Shown here piece after piece: positions 7,955 to 16,268 of a DNA stretch of 64,000 nt (positions within the stretch are counted from its first letter, which is position 1; each line of letters starts with the position of its first letter). The DNA is from Actinophytocola xanthii (lineage in GTDB: Bacteria > Actinomycetota > Actinomycetes > Mycobacteriales > Pseudonocardiaceae), in the NCBI RefSeq assembly GCF_001921205.1, contig NZ_MSIE01000056.1, positions 1 to 64,000 of the forward strand, given 5' to 3'. The notes under the pieces are model-generated. The model had not been told where the DNA came from, did not search any database, and saw nothing but the letters and a program-made list of their open reading frames with translations. A program made the position numbers and the translations under genes.

Positions 7955-8989
7955 TCAGGGCACCAGGATGAGCCGGATCGGATCGCCCTGCTTGCCCTGC
8001 AGCCGCGCGACTGCCTCGCCGGCCTCGGCGAGCGGTATCGTGGCGGAGATCGAGCGGGCGAGGTCGAGCCGGCCGAACCTGGTCAGCGCGACCAGTTGCT
8101 CGACCGCGTCCTGGCTGGACCCGTAGTGGCCGAGGACCTGCTGTTCCCGGAAGCTCAGGGCGATGCTGTTCTGGATGGTGAGCGGCTGCGGGGTGAGCCC
8201 GACCAGCACCAGTCGCCCGCCCGGCGCCAGACACCCCAGGGCCTGCTCGCGCACCGCCGCCACGCCGGCCATGTCGTAGGCGACGTCCAGCCCGCCGCCG
8301 CAGAGCGCCGTCACCTCGGCCCGCAGCGAGGGGTCGGCCGGGTCGAACGCGGCGTCCGCGCCGAACTCCAGCGCGCGTTCCCGTGCCGCCGGCAGCGGGT
8401 CGACGGCGATGACCGGCGCCGCGCCGACCAGGCGCAGCAGCTGCACCGCGTGGGCGCCGAGCCCGCCGACACCCCAGACGCCGGCCGGGCGACCCGGTGT
8501 CGCGCGTCCGGTGTCGGTCACCGCGCCCCAGGGCGTGGACACCGCGTCGGGCACGATCGCCGCCTGCTCGAACGACAGCGTGTCCGGTATGGCGACCAAG
8601 GTGTGCTGGCTGGCCAGCGCGTACTCCGCCCAGCCGCCGTCGTAGTCGACACCGCGGGTGCGCACGGCGAGGCAGGGGTCGCGAAACCGCCGGCAGTTCG
8701 GGCAGGCCTCGCACCGCTGCCCGGCCTGCAGCACCACCCGGTCCCCGACCGACCACTGGGTGACGTCGGGTCCGAGCGCGTCGATCTCTCCCGCCACCTC
8801 GTGGCCGAGCGTCACCTCGGGTGCGCCGAGGAACATGGGCGTGAGGCTGCCGTCGATCAGGTGCACGTCCGACAGGCAGACCCCCGCGGCCCGGACCCGG
8901 ACCCGCACCTCGCCCGGTCCCGGCTCCGGTTCGGGCACCTCGCGCACCGAGAACGTGCGGCTCGCGATCTCCAACCGTCCGGCCAGCAT
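7955..8989 (-). CDS. Zinc-dependent alcohol dehydrogenase (MDR family)
   Basis: 344 residues. Features of the medium-chain dehydrogenase family are visible: catalytic zinc cysteine in AGVCLSD, the GHEVAGE segment, a structural-zinc cysteine cluster (CEACPNCRRFRDPC), and the Rossmann loop GVGGLGAHAVQ. It should oxidise an alcohol with NAD(P)+ in the cytosol. The ATG at 8989 was chosen because GGGAGG lies 7-8 bases upstream; a GTG at 9028 would add 13 residues without a clear ribosome binding site. It converges on the PEP-mutase-like gene and is divergent from the RidA gene. Confidence 0.88.
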   Translation of the reverse strand: MLAGRLEIASRTFSVREVPEPEPGPGEVRVRVRAAGVCLSDVHLIDGSLTPMFLGAPEVTLGHEVAGEIDALGPDVTQWSVGDRVVLQAGQRCEACPNCRRFRDPCLAVRTRGVDYDGGWAEYALASQHTLVAIPDTLSFEQAAIVPDAVSTPWGAVTDTGRATPGRPAGVWGVGGLGAHAVQLLRLVGAAPVIAVDPLPAARERALEFGADAAFDPADPSLRAEVTALCGGGLDVAYDMAGVAAVREQALGCLAPGGRLVLVGLTPQPLTIQNSIALSFREQQVLGHYGSSQDAVEQLVALTRFGRLDLARSISATIPLAEAGEAVARLQGKQGDPIRLILVP

Positions 8990-9082
8990 CTGGGGTCCTC
9001 CCGGGGTCGCGGACAAGGCTCCACCCACCCTGTCACGCTCGCCGTGCGGTTTCTGTCGGTCCCCCCTGCTTGGCTGTGAGCC

Positions 9083-9487
9083 ATGACTGTCGAGCTGCTC
9101 AACCCGCCGGACCTCCCCGTACCGACGGCCTTCTACCAGGTGGGTGTCGCCACCGGCACCACCACCGTGTACGTGTCGGGCCAGGTGGCCAGGACGGCGG
9201 ACGGCACCCCCGTCGGCGCGGGCGACCTGGCCGCCCAGACCGAACAGGTCTACCGCAACCTCGACGCGGCGTTACGCGGCGCCGGGGCGAGCTTCGCGGA
9301 TGTGGTCAAGCTGACCGCGTACGTCGTCGACTGGACCCCGGAGAAGATGGCCGAGCTCGGTGCCGGCGCGGCCAGGGCCGCGGAGGCGCTCGGCATCGAC
9401 ATCGTCAAGCCGATCACGCTGCTGGGGGTGGCCGCGCTCGCCGAGCCGGACCTGCTCATCGAGGTGGAGGCGATCGCCGTGCGGTGA
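9083..9487 (+). CDS. RidA/YjgF family protein
   Basis: 134 residues. The pattern VYVSGQVARTADGTPVGAGDLAAQTEQVYRNL and the later FADVVKLTAYVVDWTPE match the Rid superfamily of trimeric deaminases that hydrolyse reactive enamine/imine intermediates from PLP enzymes. The usual Rid active-site arginine late in the protein is not clearly present (the end reads LIEVEAIAVR), so it may be a Rid2-7 type member with another role. Single gene, divergent from the alcohol dehydrogenase. Confidence 0.85.
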   Translation: MTVELLNPPDLPVPTAFYQVGVATGTTTVYVSGQVARTADGTPVGAGDLAAQTEQVYRNLDAALRGAGASFADVVKLTAYVVDWTPEKMAELGAGAARAAEALGIDIVKPITLLGVAALAEPDLLIEVEAIAVR

Positions 9488-9499
9488 GCGTGAGGGCGG

Positions 9500-9829
9500 T
9501 CAGCCCGGGGGAAGGTGCCGGTGGACCAGCTCGTAGTGCTGGGAGTGTTCGTCGTGGCGGGCAAGCAGCGCCCGGGCCGCCGGCGGCACGACCGAAGCAC
9601 CCGGGTCACGGCCGGCGAACGCGGTGACGGCGGACCAGTCGTCGAAGGTCATCAGCGTGAGGTGCTCGGCCGGGCCCTCGGCCGGGATCCGCCGGAGCAC
9701 GGCCAGCTCCTGTAGCCCGGCGATGCCACGCGCCATGATGCCCGGCGCGATCGTGCCGTTCAGCAGCCGCTCGTAGGCGGCTGTCGCGTCCGGTTCGGCG
9801 GTCCACCCACGCCAGGCGCGAACGATCAT
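9500..9829 (-). CDS. Small antibiotic-biosynthesis-monooxygenase-like (ABM) protein
   Basis: 109 residues, ATG preceded by a strong AAAGGAGG. The pattern IVRAWRGWTAEPDATAAYERLL ... LRRIPAEGPAEHLTLMTFDDWSAVTAFAG resembles the ferredoxin-like ABM/dimeric alpha-beta barrel fold. Such proteins act as small oxygenases or heme-independent degraders, but no catalytic residue can be assigned. It is divergent from a MarR regulator, with operators between them, so it is probably the regulated target. Confidence 0.7.
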   Translation of the reverse strand: MIVRAWRGWTAEPDATAAYERLLNGTIAPGIMARGIAGLQELAVLRRIPAEGPAEHLTLMTFDDWSAVTAFAGRDPGASVVPPAARALLARHDEHSQHYELVHRHLPPG

Positions 9830-9839
9830 TGGTCCTCCT

Positions 9840-9873
9840 TTGACAGTGTGCTGTTACTTTAACAGTATGCTGT
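9840..9873. promoter_or_regulatory. MarR operator pair overlapping the -35 and -10 boxes
   Basis: Two near-identical palindromes, ACAGTGTGCTGT (9843-9854) and ACAGTATGCTGT (9862-9873), have centres 19 bp apart. A plus-strand promoter TTGACA (9840-9845) with 17-bp spacing to CAGTAT (9863-9868) runs through both. Bound MarR would block the boxes, giving autorepression and likely repression of the divergent ABM-like gene. Confidence 0.65.
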
Positions 9874-9877
9874 CGTT

Positions 9878-10324
9878 ATGTCCGAGAGCCTGGAGGCCTA
9901 CCGCCTGCTGATCGCCGACGTGTACGAGCTGGCGGGGCTGTCCCGCCGGACGAGCGAGGACCTGGCCAGGGCGTCCGGCCAGACCGCCGCCCGGTGGCAC
10001 GTGCTGAGCGTGCTGTCCGACGGCGCGCGGACCGTGCCGTCGGCCGCCCGTCGTCTGGGGCTGGCGCCGCAGAGCGTGCAACGCGTGGTCAACGACCTGC
10101 TGGCCGACGGCCAGGTCGAAACCCGCTCCAACCCCGACCACGCCCGCTCCCCGCTGATCGCCCTGACCGATCAGGGCCGCCACACCCTCGACGAGCTGTT
10201 CGCCCGCTCGGACCGCGACCGCACCGAGCTCCTGCACCACGCGGCGGTCGACGCCCCGAGCCTGCGCCAGGCGGGGGAGGTGATCCGAGCCCTCCTCCAC
10301 GCCCTGCGTGACCGGGACTACTGA
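9878..10324 (+). CDS. MarR family transcriptional regulator
   Basis: 148 residues. A winged helix is evident in WHVLSVLSDGARTVPSAARRLGLAPQSVQRVVNDLLADGQVE followed by the wing sequence NPDHARSPLIALTDQG. MarR proteins are dimeric repressors that release DNA on binding small phenolic or oxidant ligands. The ATG follows the operator/promoter by only a few bases and has no ribosome binding site, so the mRNA is probably nearly leaderless. Divergent from the ABM-like gene, its probable target. Confidence 0.88.
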   Translation: MSESLEAYRLLIADVYELAGLSRRTSEDLARASGQTAARWHVLSVLSDGARTVPSAARRLGLAPQSVQRVVNDLLADGQVETRSNPDHARSPLIALTDQGRHTLDELFARSDRDRTELLHHAAVDAPSLRQAGEVIRALLHALRDRDY

Positions 10325-10379
10325 TCCTCGCCGGTACTCCGCGGGCCGACGACAGCTCCGCAACTCGTCTCGACCGCCG

Positions 10380-12986
10380 TCACCGGTGGTGGTCAGCGTG
10401 CTCGCGGCGACCTTCGAGCTTCGCCCGGACGGTCGAGCCCTCGGGATGCTGTAAGGCCTCGAAGGCGGCCGCCGCTTCCTGCCAGGTCGCCAGTGCCTCG
10501 TCGTGCCTTCCGCAGAGGTGGTGCAGGTCGCCCAGCTGGTCCAGCGTATGTGCTTCCCAGTAGCGAGACTGGATCTCGCGGTCTATGCCGAGCGACCGTT
10601 CGAAGCAGTCGACAGCGTGTTGGTACTGGCCGAGACAGCGGTGCGCGTATCCCTGGCTCTCCAGGGCGAAGGCCTCACCCTCGCGATGTCCGATCCGGCG
10701 GTACAGCGCAAGAGCTCGCTCGGTCAGCGCCAGCGCCTCCTCCGGCGAGCCGAGCCAGGTGCGCTGCCGAGCGATCGCGGTCAGGGCGTCGGCCTTCGGC
10801 TGCAGGCTCGGTTGGGCCCGCGCCAGCTCCCAGGCTTGCTCGGCGTAGTGCAGGGCGTCCAGATGGCGGTCCTGCAGTTCGAAGACCATTGTGTGGGTCA
10901 GTTGGATACAGATGGCTCGGTTGGTCTCAGCGCACTGGTTCGCCAACTCGTTGGCTTCGTCGAGCAGTTGCGTGGTTTGGTCGAACCGCCCCAGTCGCGC
11001 CAGCGCGCGGGCGAGTTCGGGGAGCGCGACCAGGCGCGAGTCGCTGTCCCGAGCCGCTGCCAGCGTGGTGCGCCACAGTGCGGCGCGTTCGTGGCGCAGC
11101 CCGATGCGGGTGATGAAGGTGCTGAACGGCCGGGCGAGGCGGCCCAGCTGATCGCCGAGCCCGTTCTGAGCAGCGAAGTCCACGACCGCGAGGAGCGTCG
11201 CGTTCTCGCGGTCGAACCACGCCACGGCGTCCTGGTAGCCGGACAGGTGTGGTGGCACCGCGGACGACGGCGGTGTCCGGACCTGGCCGTTCCAGCAGGG
11301 TTGGATGTGGTGGTGCGCCACCGTCGCGGCGTCGATGTAGAAGTCGACGATCCGTGTCTTCGCTGCGGCGAGGTCGGGCTCGTCGCGTTCGGCACATTCC
11401 TCCGCGTAGGTGCGGAGTAGGTCGTGGAAGCGGTAGCGCCCCGGCTCGTGCTCCTCGAGGAGATGTGCGGCGGTGAGCTCGGTCAGCAGCGGCCCCACCC
11501 TGCCGGGGCCGAGCAGCGCCCGGCACGCGAGCGCGTCGATGTCGGGACCAGGGTGGACTCCGATCAGTCGGAACAGGTGCGCTGCGGGGGCGGACAGTAC
11601 CTGGTACGACCAGGAGAGGACCGCTCGGACATCGAGGTCTCGTTCACCCAGGTCGAGGACATCGAGGCGATGGCGTTCGTCGCGTAGCTGGTCGGCCAGC
11701 CGGCTCAGGGACAGGTTCGGCTGGTTCACCGCGCGCGCCGCCGCGATGCTGAGCGCGAGTGGGAGGCGAGCGCACCGCTCGATCAACTGCGCAACGGCTT
11801 GTGGCTCTGCCGACAGCCGGGCGGGACCGATACGAGCGGCGAGGACGCCCACGGCGTCCTCGTGTGGCAGGACGTCCAGTTCGATCCGAAGCACGCCTTC
11901 GCGGACGACGAGGCCGTCCATGCGATTGCGACTGGTGACCACGACCAGGCAGGTGGATGAGTTGGGCAGCAGCGGCCTGACCTGGTCGGCGGACCGCGCG
12001 TTGTCGAGCACGACCAACATTCGCCGCTCGGCGACCAGACTCCGGTACAACGCCGACCGTCCGTGCACGTCGTCGGGAATGGCCGACGACGCGATCCCGA
12101 GTGCTTCGAGAAAGCCGCGCAACGCGTGAGCCGGGTCGAGCTGCACCCGTTGGTCGAACCCACGCAGGTCGACGTGCAGTTGCCCGTCGGGGAACAGGTG
12201 CTGCACGAGGTGCGCCCACCGGATGGCGAGCGCGGTTTTCCCGATGCCCGCCGTGCCCGTCAACGCGGTGATCAACACCATCGGGGCGTCCTCGGGATGG
12301 AGGAAGCTGGCGAGGCGGTCCAACTCGTCTTCGCGACCGACGAAACTCCGACTGGCAGGCGGAAGCTGGCGAGGAACCGAGGGGTCGACCACCAGGCCCG
12401 CCCCCGAACGGTCGGGAACACGCATCCATGCCGTCGCCGTGGTCTCCTTCGAGACGACGTCGACACGCTGGTACTCCGCGGCGATTCCCCCGTCCACGTG
12501 CCGCACCACCTCGTCGAAGAACCACGTCGAGACGATCATGCCCAGCTGTGCGCCCGAGTGGGCGAATGCCGTCCTGAACGCCGCCGCGTCCAGCAACCGG
12601 AACGCGTGGTTCACCGACGTGCCGACCACACCGTGCTCGTCGTAGTGCACCTCGCCGGCGTGCACTGCCACCCGCAGCCGGATCTGTTGCCTGATGTCGT
12701 GTGTGTCGTTGTGAACGCGCAGCTCGGCGATCATCCGATCCGGTAGGAACCGCACGAGCACGCTCTTCGGAATCGTGGGCGGAATGATGACCAGCACACC
12801 GTCGCCACGATCCTCGTGATCGCAGTCCGCCCACGGCACCGAGGCGGCCGCGAACGCGTTCTCGAGGGCACCGTAGAGCCCAGAGCGCACTGCGACCCGG
12901 TCGCCGTCGGTCCGGACCGGCGAGCCGAACCGCTCGACGTCCACGACGAGAATCGAGCGGTGCACCGCGAATGGCGGATCGACCAT
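10380..12986 (-). CDS. Class III cyclase-like / NB-ARC (STAND) ATPase / TPR signalling protein
   Basis: 868 residues from the ATG at 12986. Residues 10-190 resemble a class III nucleotidyl cyclase: metal aspartates D16 (LVVDVERFG) and D62 (RGDGVLV), the AVHAGEV strand, and the N126-x3-R130 pair (SVNHAFRLL). Residues 215-520 form an NB-ARC STAND ATPase with SFVGREDELDRL, P-loop GTAGIGKT (244-251) and Walker B RMLVVLDNA. The C-terminal third is a TPR-like helical repeat region. Cyclase-STAND-TPR proteins are thought to sense a signal through the TPRs and switch the N-terminal effector. Whether it makes cAMP/cGMP, regulates transcription or acts in defence cannot be decided here. It stands alone with an SD-poor start. 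Confidence 0.82.
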   Translation of the reverse strand: MVDPPFAVHRSILVVDVERFGSPVRTDGDRVAVRSGLYGALENAFAAASVPWADCDHEDRGDGVLVIIPPTIPKSVLVRFLPDRMIAELRVHNDTHDIRQQIRLRVAVHAGEVHYDEHGVVGTSVNHAFRLLDAAAFRTAFAHSGAQLGMIVSTWFFDEVVRHVDGGIAAEYQRVDVVSKETTATAWMRVPDRSGAGLVVDPSVPRQLPPASRSFVGREDELDRLASFLHPEDAPMVLITALTGTAGIGKTALAIRWAHLVQHLFPDGQLHVDLRGFDQRVQLDPAHALRGFLEALGIASSAIPDDVHGRSALYRSLVAERRMLVVLDNARSADQVRPLLPNSSTCLVVVTSRNRMDGLVVREGVLRIELDVLPHEDAVGVLAARIGPARLSAEPQAVAQLIERCARLPLALSIAAARAVNQPNLSLSRLADQLRDERHRLDVLDLGERDLDVRAVLSWSYQVLSAPAAHLFRLIGVHPGPDIDALACRALLGPGRVGPLLTELTAAHLLEEHEPGRYRFHDLLRTYAEECAERDEPDLAAAKTRIVDFYIDAATVAHHHIQPCWNGQVRTPPSSAVPPHLSGYQDAVAWFDRENATLLAVVDFAAQNGLGDQLGRLARPFSTFITRIGLRHERAALWRTTLAAARDSDSRLVALPELARALARLGRFDQTTQLLDEANELANQCAETNRAICIQLTHTMVFELQDRHLDALHYAEQAWELARAQPSLQPKADALTAIARQRTWLGSPEEALALTERALALYRRIGHREGEAFALESQGYAHRCLGQYQHAVDCFERSLGIDREIQSRYWEAHTLDQLGDLHHLCGRHDEALATWQEAAAAFEALQHPEGSTVRAKLEGRREHADHHR

Positions 12987-13072
12987 GACAACCTCTGCCC
13001 GGGCCAGGCGCCTCCGACCCAACCAGGATGCGCACCCTGTACCGGTACCGCAAGGCCGCGCCGCCTTCGGCC

Positions 13073-13804
13073 CTACCTCCGGCCGTAACGGACGTCGAGC
13101 CGGCCGTCGTGGCTGGTAATCCTCAGCGACCGGACGGCCGCGGCGATCATCAGCAGCACGCCGAGGTTCTCGCCGAGTTCCTCGGTGTGCAGGACCAGCA
13201 CGTACAGCGGGCCGCTCTCGCCCTCGGCGACCAGCAGCCCCTGCACCAGCTCCATCCCCATGGCCGAGCCGAGGAGCAGGCCAAGGCCGCCGATCATGCA
13301 CCAGCGGGTCACGCCGCTGAGCCGCCAGGCGAGCAGTCCGAGCGCCACCGCGACGACCAGCCCGGCGATCATCCCGGGTACGAGCCAGTATCCGGGGAAG
13401 CGGTCGAACGTGATCCAGTCCCGGCCGATCCGCTCGAGCCGTTCGTGCAGTGAGGTGTGGTCGTCCAGCGACAGCCCGGCCAGCACCGCGGCGCTGACGA
13501 ACCAGGCCCATGCCCCACGGATCCCTGCCGCGCTAGCCAGGGCGCCGGTCACCGCGTGGCTCACCGCGGCGAGCACGAGCAGTGCCACGCTCCACCAGGT
13601 CGGTAGGTTGCCCTCGGAGAAGACGTCGAAGTAGACCCGGATCTCGCCGCGCTCGGTCGTGAGCGGGTGGTCGATCACCGCGGGGATCGCCATGCTGAGC
13701 ACGTTCAGCGTGACGGTGACCCCCAGCACCCACCACGCCAGCGTGTGCAGGCGCACCACCCGGGTTACAGATTCGACCTGTTCGTCTTCCACACCCGTCG
13801 TCAT
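13073..13804 (-). CDS. Polytopic membrane protein of unknown function
   Basis: 243 residues with about six hydrophobic segments (for example LAWWVLGVTVTLNVLSMAIP and WLVPGMIAGLVVAVALGLLAW). Between segments 3 and 4 an extracytoplasmic or cytoplasmic loop contains SLDDHTSLHERLE, acidic and His-containing. No family was recognised. ATG at 13804 is favoured because of a GGGGGCGGA just upstream; a GTG five codons earlier is possible. It lies 86 bases upstream of the STAND ATPase on the same strand, but the gap makes an operon uncertain. Confidence 0.7.
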   Translation of the reverse strand: MTTGVEDEQVESVTRVVRLHTLAWWVLGVTVTLNVLSMAIPAVIDHPLTTERGEIRVYFDVFSEGNLPTWWSVALLVLAAVSHAVTGALASAAGIRGAWAWFVSAAVLAGLSLDDHTSLHERLERIGRDWITFDRFPGYWLVPGMIAGLVVAVALGLLAWRLSGVTRWCMIGGLGLLLGSAMGMELVQGLLVAEGESGPLYVLVLHTEELGENLGVLLMIAAAVRSLRITSHDGRLDVRYGRR

Positions 13805-13901
13805 TCCGCCCCCATTCACCCTGTGGTGGCGGACACATTAGGGCATGGTGAACGGAAGGTGACCGGGGAGTGGATTGGCTCAGTGAACCCGGGTGAGCCC
13901 C

Positions 13902-14330
13902 TCAGATCAGCTGCAGGTCGGGGGCCGGGGCGTACTGGTTGAGCCGTTCGAGCAGGTCGTCGTCGGCCTCCGCGCTGCGGAAGGCGGGCGGCTCGGCCTG
14001 GCCCGGTCCCATTCCGGCGATCAGCTCCTCGGCGAACTTCGCCACGACGCGCGGCGGCGGGACGACGTCCACGCCCAGGTAGGAGAGCACGATGAGGTCC
14101 TCACCGGACGCGGTCTCGATCGCACCGCACCAGCCGTGCCGTTCGTCCCACAGCAGGGCGAGGTCGCGGTCGGGGAAGGCGGGGGCGCGACCGTCCAGCG
14201 GAACGTAGCCCGTCGCTGGTGAGTCGACATGCACCCAGAACGCGTCCCCGGACTGTCCGAGCGCTTCGCTGACGAGGCGGACGTAGCGGCGAAGTCCACG
14301 CGCCGTGCGGCTCCGAGGCTCGAGCTCCAT
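13902..14330 (-). CDS. DUF6292-like protein
   Basis: 142 residues. The pattern YVRLVSEALG ... DSPATGYVPLDGR ... FPDRDLALLWDERHGWCGAIET ... VLSYLGVDVVPPPRVVAKF matches, from memory, the actinobacterial DUF6292 family, which is common in Pseudonocardiaceae and has no known function. Cytosolic, without motifs suggesting catalysis. Single gene downstream of the hsp20 terminator hairpin. Confidence 0.65.
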   Translation of the reverse strand: MELEPRSRTARGLRRYVRLVSEALGQSGDAFWVHVDSPATGYVPLDGRAPAFPDRDLALLWDERHGWCGAIETASGEDLIVLSYLGVDVVPPPRVVAKFAEELIAGMGPGQAEPPAFRSAEADDDLLERLNQYAPAPDLQLI

Positions 14331-14397
14331 GGGTGTTCTCCTCCATGTGCAGTTGTGCCGCGGGTGAGCGGCACGTCCGGGATACCCCCCTTTGACA

Positions 14398-14441
14398 CTT
14401 CGACACCCGGCCCGGGTACATACCCCGGCCGGGTGTCGAAG
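14398..14441 (-). terminator. Terminator hairpin downstream of hsp20
   Basis: A perfect 15-bp stem (arms 14398-14412 and 14427-14441, CTTCGACACCCGGCC) with a 14-base loop begins 10 bases after the hsp20 stop. There is no U-tract, as usual in high-GC actinobacteria. Confidence 0.6.
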
Positions 14442-14450
14442 ATCACGGGC

Positions 14451-14882
14451 TCAGGCGTCGATCTGCTTGCGGTCGCTGGTTCCGGAGATCGAGATCTTGC
14501 GCGGCTTGGCGGCCTCCAGGACGGGGATCCGCAGCGTCAGCACGCCGCCCTCGTACGCGGCGTCGATGCGGCTGCTGTCGAGGGTCTCGCCGAGGAACAG
14601 CTGGCGGGAGAACACACCGAGGGGCCGCTCGGAGACCTGCATCTCGACGTGCTGGTCGGTGCTCGGCCGACGCTCCGCCTTGACGGTGAGCACGTTGCGC
14701 TCCACGGTCAGCTCGACGGCGTCCAGGTCGACGCCCGGCAGGTCGAACACGACGACGAACTCGTCGCCCGTGCGGTAGGCGTCCATCGGCATCGCGGTCG
14801 GGCGCGACCAGGTGCCGGTGGTGCCGAAGACCTGCTGGGCGAACCGGTCCAGCTCCCGGAAGGGGTCGGTGCGCATCAACAT
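14451..14882 (-). CDS. Hsp20/alpha-crystallin small heat-shock protein
   Basis: 143 residues. The alpha-crystallin domain spans residues 33-130 ([19 protein letters not shown] ... [11 protein letters not shown]); the last segment is the conserved beta strand of the family. It is an ATP-independent holdase that forms oligomers and prevents aggregation. The ATG at 14882 has AGGAGG 9 bases upstream. The promoter carries a palindromic operator and the divergent gene encodes a protein that resembles the HSP18 transcriptional regulator, so heat-shock repression is likely. Confidence 0.92.
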   Translation of the reverse strand: MLMRTDPFRELDRFAQQVFGTTGTWSRPTAMPMDAYRTGDEFVVVFDLPGVDLDAVELTVERNVLTVKAERRPSTDQHVEMQVSERPLGVFSRQLFLGETLDSSRIDAAYEGGVLTLRIPVLEAAKPRKISISGTSDRKQIDA

Positions 14883-14930
14883 CTGGCTCTACCTCCTCGT
14901 GGTCTTGGTTATGTCAACGCGCTTGACTCC

Positions 14931-14983
14931 GTTGTAGCATGTCATCCAGATGACGACAAGTACACAGTCATCGGAAGGATGAC
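14931..14983. promoter_or_regulatory. hsp20 promoter with paired GTCATC/GATGAC operators
   Basis: On the minus strand TTGTCG (14959-14954) and TACAAC (14936-14931), spaced 17 bp, form the hsp20 promoter. A perfect inverted repeat GTCATC-CA-GATGAC (14941-14954) fills the spacer. A second copy with the same arms and a 5-bp centre lies at 14967-14983, just before the regulator ATG at 14987. Binding would shut off hsp20 and the regulator itself. Confidence 0.6.
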
Positions 14984-14986
14984 GTG

Positions 14987-15619
14987 ATGAGTGACACAGC
15001 CGACGACCTGTCGGCCGCACGGGCGTTCGCCCTGGTCGAGGCGGTTCTGGACGAGGTGCGTGGCAGCGGCGCAGGCTCGGGGGAGGAGGTGCTGACCGGT
15101 CTGGAGGTCCTCCGGCGCCTGCGCGAGGAGCTGGCGGCCTGGGAACCCGAGCTGATCACCGCGGCGCGGGAGCAGGGGGTGAGCTGGGCTCGGATCGCCC
15201 CCGCCCTCGGGGTCACCAGCCGTCAGGCCGCGGAGCGCCGCTACCTTCGCCTGCGCCCGTCGTCAACGGGTGAGGCCACCGGCGAGGAGCGGGTGCGAGC
15301 CGAGCGCGACAAACGGGCCGGCGACCGGGCAGTCGCCGTGTGGGCGCGCGAGAACTCGGCGTCGTTGCGCAGCCTGGCCGGCCAGGTGACCGCGGTGGAG
15401 GGGCTGGGTGCCGCCGCCCAGGCCCATGTCGAGCGCGTCCAGCAGGCCCTGGGCGAGGACGACGCGGCCGCGCTGCTCGCCCCGCTGGCCGGTGCGCATG
15501 CTCACCTGCGCGAGGACCACGCCGCCCTTGCCGACCAGATCAGCTCCCTGACCAGGGAGACCGACCAGCTCCGCCGGCGCCCCCGCGACCGCCACGTCTC
15601 ACCGGCCGAGGGCGCCTGA
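14987..15619 (+). CDS. HSP18-type transcriptional regulator
   Basis: 210 residues. Residues 30-90 contain a helix-turn-helix-like stretch (ELITAAREQGVSWARIAPALGVTSRQAAERRYLRLRP). The rest is helical and probably dimerising. This arrangement, divergent from a small heat-shock gene, matches proteins annotated as HSP18 transcriptional regulator in Pseudonocardiaceae. It would bind the twin palindromes at 14941-14983 and release them on heat stress. The thermosensing mechanism is not evident from the sequence. Confidence 0.7.
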   Translation: MSDTADDLSAARAFALVEAVLDEVRGSGAGSGEEVLTGLEVLRRLREELAAWEPELITAAREQGVSWARIAPALGVTSRQAAERRYLRLRPSSTGEATGEERVRAERDKRAGDRAVAVWARENSASLRSLAGQVTAVEGLGAAAQAHVERVQQALGEDDAAALLAPLAGAHAHLREDHAALADQISSLTRETDQLRRRPRDRHVSPAEGA

Positions 15620-15636
15620 GGCTCGGCGGGGAGGCG

Positions 15637-16191
15637 TCAGCGGGAAGCGTCGAGCAGGGTGGCGGCGGCGGCCCGGGCGCGCAGGGCAGGCGCCTCGGAG
15701 CCAGTGATCGCGGCCATCGTGATCGCGCCCTCGACCAGCAGGAGCAGCTGGTCGGCCAGCTCGGTCGGGCGCCCCGCCGCGGCCGCCAGCTCGCGCAGGT
15801 ACCCGAGCATCGCGTCCTTGTGCAGCCGCGCCTCCTCGGCCACGGCGGGCGAGGTCGCGCCCAGTTCCCCGAACAGGTTCACCCACGCGCACCCGCGGTA
15901 GGACGGCTCGGCGAACCACTTCCGCAGCCAGTCGAAGACCGCGAGGATCCGCTGGTCCGGGTCCTGTCGGCGGTCCACGTGAGCGGCCAGGCTGGCGCGC
16001 AGTGAGCCGTCGCGGCGGCGGAGGAACGCGGTGACGAGCTGCTCCTTGCTGGGGAACAGCTGGTAGAGGCGCTTGAGCGACACCCCGGCGGCATCACGGA
16101 TGTCCGCCATGCCCACCGCGTGGACCCCGCGCCGGTAGAACAGGTCTTCGGCGGCGTCCAGCGCCCGGGTCTCGGCCGTCCCGACGTCCAT
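15637..16191 (-). CDS. TetR/AcrR family regulator
   Basis: 184 residues from the ATG at 16191, preceded by AGGAGGTGGGC. The N-terminal HTH reads ALDAAEDLFYRRGVHAVGMADIRDAAGVSLKRLYQLFPSKEQL, typical of TetR; the C-terminal ligand domain includes CAWVNLFGELG. The gene is divergent from a DUF1348 gene, and twin palindromes lie between. It is most likely an autorepressor that also controls that neighbour. Confidence 0.9.
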   Translation of the reverse strand: MDVGTAETRALDAAEDLFYRRGVHAVGMADIRDAAGVSLKRLYQLFPSKEQLVTAFLRRRDGSLRASLAAHVDRRQDPDQRILAVFDWLRKWFAEPSYRGCAWVNLFGELGATSPAVAEEARLHKDAMLGYLRELAAAAGRPTELADQLLLLVEGAITMAAITGSEAPALRARAAAATLLDASR

Positions 16192-16211
16192 GCCCACCTC
16201 CTGTCGACACG

Positions 16212-16253
16212 GAGAACCAGCGTTCTCTAGGCTAGTGGAGAACCGTGATTCTC
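16212..16253. promoter_or_regulatory. TetR operator pair (GAGAAC-N4-GTTCTC type)
   Basis: GAGAAC-CAGC-GTTCTC (16212-16227, perfect arms) and GAGAAC-CGTG-ATTCTC (16238-16253, one mismatch) are centred 26 bp apart in the divergent intergenic region. They are the obvious binding sites for the adjacent TetR protein and lie close to both start codons. Confidence 0.65.
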
Positions 16254-16268
16254 TCCAGGAGGACCCGT

